A stretch of DNA of 26,450 nt, from assembly GCA_017964325.1 (NCBI GenBank), contig JAGCSE010000034.1, forward strand, positions 1 through 26,450, in the 5' to 3' direction. The first letter of the stretch is position 1, and each line of letters begins with the position of its first letter. This stretch comes from Victivallales bacterium. GTDB lineage: Bacteria; Verrucomicrobiota; Lentisphaeria; Oligosphaerales; Oligosphaeraceae. Below, one piece after another: positions 8,722-16,754 of this stretch. A program made the translations under genes and the position numbers. The notes beneath the pieces were generated by a model that did no database searches, had not been told where the DNA came from, and saw only the letters and a list, made by a program, of their open reading frames with translations.

Positions 8722-9894
8722 TTAATCATTATTATCCCACGCATTGTTTCCAAGGAAGCCCTGCTGATAAAAGACAGGCTTGCAGCCATGTTCGAAGGCG
8801 GTGCGAGCCGCCGTGTCGATGCGCAGCAGATGATCGGGAACATAGTTTTTATAATATGGGAAAGTGTATTGTTCATGGGAGCCAAGACCATAGCATTCGT
8901 TGCCGAATTTCATATTGAACGACTTGTCGAAATTAGCTAGAATCTGCTCTGGCGTGTATGCGTTGCAAAGACATCCCGCACCGTGGACAAAGCAACATCC
9001 CGCATCGAAATTGTAGAGCGTGCGGTAGCAGAAAAGATAGACGCCTTCCTCCTTCGTCATGCCGTAGCCAATGTCCGCCACTTCCGACAAATCCAAATCA
9101 AGCTCTGAAATAGTTGGATCAAGCCCTTTCGCAATCGCCTTCTCACAGGCGCTGGAAACTCCGCGCCACCCTGCGCTGAATACCTTCATGCCGTTTTGGG
9201 CAAGCGCTTTTACGCAATCCCAACTGCATACCGCCCAATGGACAACAGGCGGTTGGATGAAAGTGTCTGGCCCTGCAAACCGTTCGATTTCCCCACGCAC
9301 CAAGGCAAAATCCTTCAAAAGCTGTATGCTACTGCCAGGCGCTTCATAACAACGGTCGGGAAACTCACTGTAAGCATGGAAGGACAGTTTCAGCCAGTCC
9401 GCATTATCCTTCCATTCACTTTTATAAGTATCTGGGAATTCGTTAAGAGTAAATGGATGGTGATCATTGCGGTAGAAACAATTCAAGGTGAATTTTGTGC
9501 CGTAGCGTTTGTGCGTCTCGGCAAGCCCTTTCAGATAGAAATGGTCGAACAGCGATTTTGGACGGTCGTGGGCAATGTCCGTCAGGAAAAATGAATGGTC
9601 ATCAATGTAGAAATTGCTGCGCAAGAATGACTTTTTATCCCAGACGACAGTAATTTTGGCTTGTTCTTCGCCGTAGGAGCCACTCCCCTGCACGATAATA
9701 TCATTGAATTTCTTGTTCAATGTGACTTTCGCACAGAAGGCCCTCCCCTTGCGTTCCGCCTCTATGCAGTTGACAGTAACGCGGTTGCTGACACTGGCAA
9801 TGCCTCTGACCTCAATGGTCAGCCCATGATCATCTTCTTTGCCATGGTTGTGGTTGAGAATGGCTCCATGCCGTGGAAACTGTACATTCAACAT
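8722..9894 (-). CDS. polysaccharide deacetylase-like barrel protein
   Basis: I do not recognise this 390-residue protein at family level. It has an N-terminal beta-rich part, then a barrel-like part with FYIDDHSFFLTDIA (about 95-108), FTLNCFYRN, LSFHAYSEFPDR (about 169-180) and FVHGAGCLCN. Paired aspartates early plus a later histidine-bearing strand resemble NodB-type deacetylases and other carbohydrate-active barrels. This is a weak structural analogy. There is no signal peptide, so it should be cytoplasmic. An ATG at 9921 is possible, but AAAAGGAG (complement of 9904-9911) lies nine bases before the ATG at 9894, which I chose. It lies downstream of the NhaC gene but is separated from it by a good terminator, so it probably has its own promoter. 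Confidence 0.62.
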   Translation of the reverse strand: MLNVQFPRHGAILNHNHGKEDDHGLTIEVRGIASVSNRVTVNCIEAERKGRAFCAKVTLNKKFNDIIVQGSGSYGEEQAKITVVWDKKSFLRSNFYIDDHSFFLTDIAHDRPKSLFDHFYLKGLAETHKRYGTKFTLNCFYRNDHHPFTLNEFPDTYKSEWKDNADWLKLSFHAYSEFPDRCYEAPGSSIQLLKDFALVRGEIERFAGPDTFIQPPVVHWAVCSWDCVKALAQNGMKVFSAGWRGVSSACEKAIAKGLDPTISELDLDLSEVADIGYGMTKEEGVYLFCYRTLYNFDAGCCFVHGAGCLCNAYTPEQILANFDKSFNMKFGNECYGLGSHEQYTFPYYKNYVPDHLLRIDTAARTAFEHGCKPVFYQQGFLGNNAWDNND

Positions 9895-9945
9895 GACTAT
9901 CTTCTCCTTTTGTTTTGTCATCCATGCGACTTTCCCTGACCATTA

Positions 9946-9986
9946 AAAACAAGCCGCCCACAGTCCATAAAGTCCTGCTGGGCGGC
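9946..9986 (-). terminator. rho-independent terminator after the NhaC gene
   Basis: On the minus strand the 8-bp stem GCCGCCCA / TGGGCGGC (outer arms 9979-9986 and 9953-9960, helped by a CAG/CTG extension) is followed at once by TTGTTTTTAA. This is a classical stem plus U-tract just downstream of the antiporter gene. Confidence 0.75.
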
Positions 9987-10028
9987 TGTATTTGTTCTTA
10001 GCTTTAGGCTTTAAGCTCCGCGAAGCGG

Positions 10029-11807
10029 CTATTCCTTATAAACCAGCGTCTTAACCAAGAAGATAACACCAACCATCAATATGACGGAAATCGGGAAGAC
10101 AACGAACCAATTGTGAATCAGGCCCGCCAGCAGGAAGCTGACGAATGACACGGCAGCCACCGTGAGCGCGTATGGCAACTGCGTCTGGACGTGGTTGATG
10201 TGTTCGCAACGGGCGCCTGCCGAAGACATGATCGTCGTATCGGAAATCGGCGAGCAGTGGTCGCCGCAGACAGCGCCGGCCAAGCAGGCCGACATACCGA
10301 TGAACAGCAACGGGCTGGTCGTAGGGAAGATATGGACGACAATCGGAATCAGAATGCCAAACGTGCCCCATGACGTACCAGTCGCAAATGACAGCACGCA
10401 GGCCACGAAGAAGATGACGGCGGGCAGGAACTTGTCCAGCTTGCCAGCGGATGCTTCCATTATCTGGGCGATGTATTCCTTCGCTTCCAGAAGACCAGTC
10501 ATGTTCTTCAATGTAGCCGCAAACGTCAGAATCAGCATGGCGGGAACCATCGCGCAGAAACCTTCGGGAATCGCCTTCATGGCGTCGCGGATTGGAATGA
10601 CTTTACGTATCCACAGATAGATGATGGTGACAACAAGGACAATCAAACCGCCCCATGGGAGGCCGACCGTCGCATCCGTATCGCTGAACGCATCGATGAA
10701 GCCCTTCTTCACGCCATCATCATTCACCGTATGGAAACCACCGATATAAATCAATGCGAGTACGCAAACGACAATCAGCAGGATGATTGGAATGATCATG
10801 TCAATGACACGGCCTTTCGCGTTGGCCAGCGGGCGGACGCCATTATCGACTTCCGCTCCACTCGTGAACAGGTCGCCCTTTTCCAAGGCGTTTTTCTCAT
10901 GCTTCGCCATCGGGCCGTAATCAACCTTCAGCAACGTGATGCAGATGATGAATACAAATGTCAAAAGGGAGTAGAAATTGTAAGGAATGGCACGGCAGAA
11001 CAATTCAAGACCGCTGTAACTGGTACCTTCTGCATATTCGGAAACAGCTGCCGCCCAAGAGGATATCGGGGCGATCATACAAATCGGCGCCGCCGTGGCG
11101 TCAATCAGGTAGGCCAGCTTGGCACGGGAAATCTTGTGGCTGTCCGTCACGGGAAGCATAACGCTGCCGACCGTCAGGCAGTTGAAATAGTCGTCGATGA
11201 AAATCAAAACACCGAGCAGGAACGTCGCAAGCATCGCGCCGACGCGTGATTTGACATGTGTCTTCGCCCATTCGCCGAATGCGTTGGCGGCTCCCGTCTT
11301 GTTGATGAGGGCGACCAGCACGCCGAGGATGACCAGGAAGATGAACACGCCAGCGCTGCCGCTTACGGCTTCGATTAGACCATCTTTGATGATATGGTCG
11401 ATGACACCGAGGAACCATGTTCCTGCGCAGCCCTCCGTCCCGCAGGGGGGCAGAGCAGCGAACATGCCGCCCACCAGAATACCGATGAACAACGACGAAT
11501 ACACTTCCTTTGTGATCAATGCCAAAATGATGGCGATGAACGGCGGAATCAACGCCCAGCAAGTACCTGCCAGACGTGATTTCGGCTTATCCTCTTCTTT
11601 CTCGCCTTCAGCAGCCTCCGCAGCCTTTTCCTCAACGACCTCCGCAGCCTTTTCCACGACAGCCGCGCCCTGCTCCGCAGCACCCGCCGCCTTTTCTACA
11701 ATCGCCGCCTTGTCCGCAGCTCCATCCTGTCCAAACGCCATGGGCGCGAGCAACCCGTTCAGCGCCAACAGCACCATCAACGTCGCAATCGACCATCGAA
11801 TTTTCAT
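10029..11807 (-). CDS. nhaC: NhaC-family Na+/H+ antiporter with secreted-type N-terminal extension
   Basis: Inner-membrane secondary transporter of the NhaC/ArsB-NhaD superfamily that exchanges Na+ (or another cation or organic substrate) for protons. The 592-residue protein has about 11-12 hydrophobic helices and typical family motifs FATGTSWGTFGILIPI and GDHCSPISDTT in the C-terminal half, with FIDDYFNCLTVGS in the N-terminal half. It starts with a clear signal peptide (MKIRWSIATLMVLLALNG, cleavage likely after AFGQ or nearby). An Ala/Glu/Lys-rich linker with repeated EKAA units (about 30-78) precedes the first transport helix. A plain NhaC is shorter and lacks this. An AAGGAAAA site precedes the ATG. 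It is transcribed alone, divergently from the HZS-like operon. The family is certain; the ion is inferred. Confidence 0.9.
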   Translation of the reverse strand: MKIRWSIATLMVLLALNGLLAPMAFGQDGAADKAAIVEKAAGAAEQGAAVVEKAAEVVEEKAAEAAEGEKEEDKPKSRLAGTCWALIPPFIAIILALITKEVYSSLFIGILVGGMFAALPPCGTEGCAGTWFLGVIDHIIKDGLIEAVSGSAGVFIFLVILGVLVALINKTGAANAFGEWAKTHVKSRVGAMLATFLLGVLIFIDDYFNCLTVGSVMLPVTDSHKISRAKLAYLIDATAAPICMIAPISSWAAAVSEYAEGTSYSGLELFCRAIPYNFYSLLTFVFIICITLLKVDYGPMAKHEKNALEKGDLFTSGAEVDNGVRPLANAKGRVIDMIIPIILLIVVCVLALIYIGGFHTVNDDGVKKGFIDAFSDTDATVGLPWGGLIVLVVTIIYLWIRKVIPIRDAMKAIPEGFCAMVPAMLILTFAATLKNMTGLLEAKEYIAQIMEASAGKLDKFLPAVIFFVACVLSFATGTSWGTFGILIPIVVHIFPTTSPLLFIGMSACLAGAVCGDHCSPISDTTIMSSAGARCEHINHVQTQLPYALTVAAVSFVSFLLAGLIHNWFVVFPISVILMVGVIFLVKTLVYKE

Positions 11808-11985
11808 CTGTGTTTTCCTTGTTTTGTTTTTGTAATTGATTGACTATGGCTTGAAATCATTCATTTTCAAATGCGAAAATCACTCCAGCCCGTCGTTCCT
11901 TTCCCAAAAACACAATTTGTAAATATACTTTGAATTAATGAAATATCAATCTTTCAATTTTCAACGGCATGAAAAATTGAATCTC

Positions 11986-12013
11986 TTGAATAAAAGGCTA
12001 TACTTTATATAAT
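11986..12013 (+). promoter_or_regulatory. promoter of the HZS-like/cytochrome operon
   Basis: TTGAAT (11986-11991), a 16-base spacer and a perfect TATAAT (12008-12013) lie 32 bases before the ATG of the 1552-residue protein, in AT-rich sequence between divergent genes. This is the best sigma-70-like promoter on the chromosomal side of the window. Confidence 0.65.
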
Positions 12014-12045
12014 AACCAATTTCATACGACATTCCCATATATGCC

Positions 12046-15000
12046 ATGAAAATTACCATATCACTGCTCCTCATCGCCATCGCCGTTTCCGCCCAGCCTG
12101 TGCTGAAAACACAGTCGTGGGCGAACAACGACAATGCTTTCATGGATTTCGCCAATATCTTGGAAACGAACACTTACCGAAATCTTGCCGCCCGTGACAG
12201 CGCAAAAATTTCCTCCCCGAACCACAATCCGCAGACACTCCATCTGCTCGTGGACGGAGACGCGGGCGCCCGCGGCGGCGATGGCCGCGTCTTTCTCGAC
12301 GCCAAGCCGTCCATCATCCGCATCTATCTCGGAAAGCTCACGCCCATCCACGCCGCCAGCCTCTACACGTTCAACATCGACGCACGTGCCAACCAGGACT
12401 ACGAAATCCGCTTTGCCGACAATTCCGCACATCCAGGCCAGCTCCCTACTTTTCCAGAAGCACCGCATCTCACGACGGGCGAGAAGGTTATCGGCCCGAA
12501 CGCTGGAGGATTCCGAAGCACGTTTGAAAACAAGGACGGCTCCCCCATCTTCCCGAAGGCGGACTGGGTTGAATATCGTATCTGGCGTACTTACAACGTT
12601 TTAGCAGGTTCGCCTGCTAAAACGAAGAACACCGCTGAATCTTGGACGGCCGGCATCGAAATCGAAATCTTCGGAACACCGCAGGATGTCGTCGCCCCAC
12701 CGCCGGAAATCCTTGCACGCCGCGAACTTCTGAAAAATGCTCCAAAAGCTCCTGTCTATGAGAAGAAAGAAACCATCAGCGAAACCATGCTCGCCAACCG
12801 CAAGAATATCCTCCTGTGGGAGAAGCAGTTGGACGACATCCTTCTGCCTGAACATGGTGCCGTTCTCAAAATGTGGGAGGCCGCTGGTCCATACGCCGCC
12901 GACTCATCGGCGGCAAAGGCGGATGTCGCCCCGCAAAATGCCAAATGGAAACCGCTTCCGCAACTTACAGACGGCACCGCAATGGATGTCGCCACCCTCC
13001 TCCACGCCAAACCAGACGATGTGATTTTCCTCCGCCGTCCTGTCACCATCTCCCGTAATTTCAACTCCGGCTATCCGCTGTTGGTGAGAATCGCCTTCGC
13101 CAAAGGATTCGCGCAGTTAGGCAACGCCTTCCGCGTCAACGCCGATTCAACGTTCCGCCTCCTTGACTGGCAGCCTAATGGACAAAAAGGCGATACAAAT
13201 TTCTTCGTGAAGCTCCAGACATCTTCTGACGGCAAATGCCTCTTTTATTTCCAGCCCTGCGCCATCGGCAAGTCTCGCCTCACCGCAGGTAACCCAAACA
13301 ACCGCATCGACCGCCGCCGCGCTCTCTTCAACCGCCTACGCAACGATTTCACCGATCCAGTTGACCGACTCATTCTCGACTGGGAGCAATATGATTGCGT
13401 ATGGGTTGATTACCAGGAACTTGCAATGGCGGGAATCCGCTGGTTGCTCCATGAGTGGACGCCTGGCGTCGAACCGTTGTGGGTTGCCCGCCAATACCGC
13501 AAAGCCACGCTGAAACGAATCGCAGAGCTCCGTTCAGACCTGCCGTTGCAGGAGGACGATGTCCGCAACAAGTCGGAACAGCTTCTGGCTCAATATGAAA
13601 AGGAATGCCAGCCCTTGAATGAGGGACTCAATTTCGCCAAAGACCAGGCCCGCTACCATGACATCATGGCGTTGACGGAAGCCATCAAGACGCTCCATTC
13701 CATTGAATCCACGCGACTTGCCGTCCAAGACCAAATCGACACGTTCCCGGAGAAATATGCAGACAAAGGCGCAGGCTTCCTCACGACCATCGCCGACCAG
13801 CAGAAGACCGCGAAAGATCTTTGGACGCGCATCGTCACCGACGGGCACGCCGCCCTCCGCGACATCCGTTTGTTCCATCTGGAATGGGACAAAATCGCGC
13901 AAGGCATTCTCCTCCAGAATCCTGTGCTGGATTTCGAGAAACTTATCATGGTTCGCGGCGGCTATTGGTTCGCCTCCAACTGGAGCGGCGCAAACCACCT
14001 CGGCAACGAGTTCGTCACCCTCTCCCCCGTGAAGTCAGACGGCGAAATCACGCCGCTCTTCAAGCCCGGAAACATCACCGACTACGATCTGGACTGGGAT
14101 GCAAAAAAACTGATTTTCGGCAACGGACGACACATCATGGAGGCCAATATCGACGGTTCGAACCTCCGCCAAGTCACCACCGTCAACAATCAGCACGTCA
14201 TGCACTTCGACGGCTGCTACCTCCCGTCAGGCCAGATTGTCTTCTCATCCACCGCCTGCGAACAGGCCGTTCCCTGCACAGGCCAGTGGTACGTCGCCAA
14301 CCTCCATATCGCGGATGCGGACGGCAAGAATGAACGACGCATCTGCTATGATCAGGACCATGACTGGAATCCGACCGTTCTCAACAACGGCCGCATCATT
14401 TTCACACGTTGGGAATACACGGACACGCCGCACTATTTCTCCCGCCTGCTCTTCCATGCGAATCCGGACGGCACAGGGCAGATGGAATACTACGGTTCCA
14501 ATTCCTATTGGCCGAACTCCATGTTCTGGCCGCGCGCCATTCCAGGCCATACGTCCGCTGTATCTTGCGTCGTATCAGGTCATCACGGCACCGCACGGCA
14601 AGGCGAACTGATTATTCTCGATCCCGCCAAAGGCCGACATGAGGCCGACGGCGTCGTGCAGCGCATTCCAGGCCGCGGCAAAAAAGTCGAGCCTGTCATC
14701 GTCGATAATCTCGTCGATAAATCATGGCCGAAATTCGCCGCCCCCTACCCCCTTGCCGAGCCGGAGACGAACCGTGGAGCAGGCAAATATTTCCTCGCCA
14801 CGATGCGACCGAATCCATACGCTCCCGCAGGTATCTATCTTGTCGATATTTACGACAATCTCATTCCAATCGTCATCGGCAACTACATCGACGCACGGCC
14901 GCTCCGCCCGCGCTTCAAGCCGCCCATCATCACGCCAAAAGTCAATTTGAAGAAAAACAAAGGCTTCGTCTATATGTCCGATGTTACGCAAGGTCCTGGG

Positions 15001-16704
15001 CTCAAAGGATATCCGCAAGGCGTTGTCAAATCGCTCCGCGTCGGGGCTCACCACTACCGCTTTGGCGGCAACGGCGACACCTACGCCACGGGTTACGACG
15101 GCGGATGGGACTGCAAGCAGATCATCGGCACCGTGCCCGTCGAGCCCGACGGCTCCGCATTCTTTGAAATACCCGCCAATGTGCCAGTTTTCGTCCAGCC
15201 GCTGGATGCCGACGGCAAGGCGCTGCAGACCATGCGCTCATGGTTCGTCGCAATGCCCGGCGAAACCGTCAGTTGCGTCGGTTGCCATGAACCGCAGAAT
15301 GCCGTCTCGCCGGGCCGCGCGAACGCCGCCGCACGAAAAGCGCCGCGAAAGCTCGAACCATGGTACGGCGATGCACGCGGCTTCGGATTCGACCAAGAGA
15401 TCCAGCCCGTGCTCGATCGCAAATGCATCGGCTGCCACGCTGGCCAGCCGTCCCGCAAGACAGGCAAGCCCATGCTGGATCTGCGCCGCAAACCGGACGA
15501 CTACAAAGGCCACTATTCCCCCGCCTACAACACGCTCCATCCATACGTCCGCCGCGCGGGCATCGAAGCGGACTACAATATGCAGAAGCCAGGCGAATGG
15601 GACGCCGATTCATCACCGCTCGTCCAGCTTCTCAAAAAAGGCCATCACGGCGTGGAATTGACCGAAGAAGAATGGTCGCGGCTCTACACATGGATCGATT
15701 TCAACGTGCCTTACGCTCCCAACTGGTCGCAATCCCACCAGAAGCCGTCACAGGACCAGATCAACCGCCGCAATCAGTTCAAGAAGCTCCATGCGTTCAT
15801 CGATGACACGAACGAAACCATCATCCCCATGCCGCCGCAACAGGAATATGTCCCGCCAGCGCCGCACGCGCATGGGACAGTGGCTACGCCGCAACTGGAG
15901 AATTGGCCGCTTTCGGAAGAAGCCGCAAAACAACAGCAGAATATATTGCAAGACAAGGAGTTGCGATTCAAACTAACGGACGGAATCGACATCGTTTTCG
16001 TTGCCATCCCTGCGGGCAAGGCCATAGTCGGTGATTCAAAAGGAACGGCGGACGAACGCAACCTCCATATCGCTACAATCGACAAACCGTTCTGGTTAGG
16101 CAAGTTCGAAATTACCAACGAACAGTATAAGCTCTTCAATCCCAACCACGACAGCGCCTTCATGGACGCCCGATGGAAGGACCGCATCACACGCGGCGAA
16201 CCGGTCAACCGCCCCAAACAGCCAGTCATCCGCATCTCGTGGAACGATGCAAATGCTTTCTGCCAATGGCTTTCCGACAAAATAGGCCGCAAATGCTCCT
16301 TGCCGACTGAAGACGAATGGGAATACGCCTGCCGCGCAGGAACGGACACGCCATGGAATTTCGGCACGCTCGACGCCCTGCAAAACGGTGTCCGACTCGC
16401 GAATTTTGACGACAGCCGCCTAAATCGATGGAACTGGGGTCGTTGCCACAGGGAATACGATGACGGAGCACCTTATTCGTGGGATGTCGGCGCCTATCCC
16501 CCCAACCGCTGGGGCCTCCATGATATGCACGGCAACGTCGCGGAATGGACGGCAAGTTCCTATACCGCAGAGAATTCCGCCTTGAAAACCGTCCGCGGCG
16601 GTTCGTGGAACGACATGCTTCCGCAAGTCCGTTCCGCCTCCCGTTGGAGATATCCGCAATGGCAGCCTGTCTATAACGTCGGTTTCCGTGTGAAAATAGA
16701 GTAG
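12046..16704 (+). CDS. secreted HZS-alpha-like / di-haem c / SUMF1-like fusion protein
   Basis: A 1552-residue exported protein with signal peptide MKITISLLLIAIAVSAQP. Visible parts in order are: a beta-rich, discoidin-like domain (about 45-215); a helical, coiled-coil-rich region (about 230-630); and a TolB/WD-like propeller with DWDAKKLIFGNGRHI and NPTVLNNGRIIFTRWEY (about 640-900). Next comes a segment like the middle domain of hydrazine synthase alpha relatives (GIYLVDIYDN, IDARPLRPR; about 920-970). Two c-type haem motifs follow, SCVGCH (about 1076-1081) and CIGCH (about 1127-1131), the second in a planctomycete-cytochrome context. The last 245 residues are SUMF1/FGE-like (FWLGKFEITNEQY, LPTEDEWEYACRAG, MHGNVAEW, VRGGSW). 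Paired FGE active-site cysteines are absent, so sulfatase activation is unlikely. The Arg-Pro-rich HZS resemblance is from memory. The cytochrome gene follows 50 bp downstream. Reaction unknown. Confidence 0.8.
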   Translation: MKITISLLLIAIAVSAQPVLKTQSWANNDNAFMDFANILETNTYRNLAARDSAKISSPNHNPQTLHLLVDGDAGARGGDGRVFLDAKPSIIRIYLGKLTPIHAASLYTFNIDARANQDYEIRFADNSAHPGQLPTFPEAPHLTTGEKVIGPNAGGFRSTFENKDGSPIFPKADWVEYRIWRTYNVLAGSPAKTKNTAESWTAGIEIEIFGTPQDVVAPPPEILARRELLKNAPKAPVYEKKETISETMLANRKNILLWEKQLDDILLPEHGAVLKMWEAAGPYAADSSAAKADVAPQNAKWKPLPQLTDGTAMDVATLLHAKPDDVIFLRRPVTISRNFNSGYPLLVRIAFAKGFAQLGNAFRVNADSTFRLLDWQPNGQKGDTNFFVKLQTSSDGKCLFYFQPCAIGKSRLTAGNPNNRIDRRRALFNRLRNDFTDPVDRLILDWEQYDCVWVDYQELAMAGIRWLLHEWTPGVEPLWVARQYRKATLKRIAELRSDLPLQEDDVRNKSEQLLAQYEKECQPLNEGLNFAKDQARYHDIMALTEAIKTLHSIESTRLAVQDQIDTFPEKYADKGAGFLTTIADQQKTAKDLWTRIVTDGHAALRDIRLFHLEWDKIAQGILLQNPVLDFEKLIMVRGGYWFASNWSGANHLGNEFVTLSPVKSDGEITPLFKPGNITDYDLDWDAKKLIFGNGRHIMEANIDGSNLRQVTTVNNQHVMHFDGCYLPSGQIVFSSTACEQAVPCTGQWYVANLHIADADGKNERRICYDQDHDWNPTVLNNGRIIFTRWEYTDTPHYFSRLLFHANPDGTGQMEYYGSNSYWPNSMFWPRAIPGHTSAVSCVVSGHHGTARQGELIILDPAKGRHEADGVVQRIPGRGKKVEPVIVDNLVDKSWPKFAAPYPLAEPETNRGAGKYFLATMRPNPYAPAGIYLVDIYDNLIPIVIGNYIDARPLRPRFKPPIITPKVNLKKNKGFVYMSDVTQGPGLKGYPQGVVKSLRVGAHHYRFGGNGDTYATGYDGGWDCKQIIGTVPVEPDGSAFFEIPANVPVFVQPLDADGKALQTMRSWFVAMPGETVSCVGCHEPQNAVSPGRANAAARKAPRKLEPWYGDARGFGFDQEIQPVLDRKCIGCHAGQPSRKTGKPMLDLRRKPDDYKGHYSPAYNTLHPYVRRAGIEADYNMQKPGEWDADSSPLVQLLKKGHHGVELTEEEWSRLYTWIDFNVPYAPNWSQSHQKPSQDQINRRNQFKKLHAFIDDTNETIIPMPPQQEYVPPAPHAHGTVATPQLENWPLSEEAAKQQQNILQDKELRFKLTDGIDIVFVAIPAGKAIVGDSKGTADERNLHIATIDKPFWLGKFEITNEQYKLFNPNHDSAFMDARWKDRITRGEPVNRPKQPVIRISWNDANAFCQWLSDKIGRKCSLPTEDEWEYACRAGTDTPWNFGTLDALQNGVRLANFDDSRLNRWNWGRCHREYDDGAPYSWDVGAYPPNRWGLHDMHGNVAEWTASSYTAENSALKTVRGGSWNDMLPQVRSASRWRYPQWQPVYNVGFRVKIE
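12597..12624. repeat. perfect 12-bp palindrome with TTCG loop inside a coding region
   Basis: CGTTTTAGCAGG (12597-12608) and CCTGCTAAAACG (12613-12624) flank TTCG. In RNA this is a 12-bp stem capped by a very stable UUCG tetraloop. It is read in frame as VLAGSPAK between TYN and TKNTAES of the HZS-like protein, so it may be a small palindromic element inserted in frame. Confidence 0.7.
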
Positions 16705-16754
16705 CCATCATTTTCCTTAATACATTGAACACCAATAATATATAAAGGATTCTC

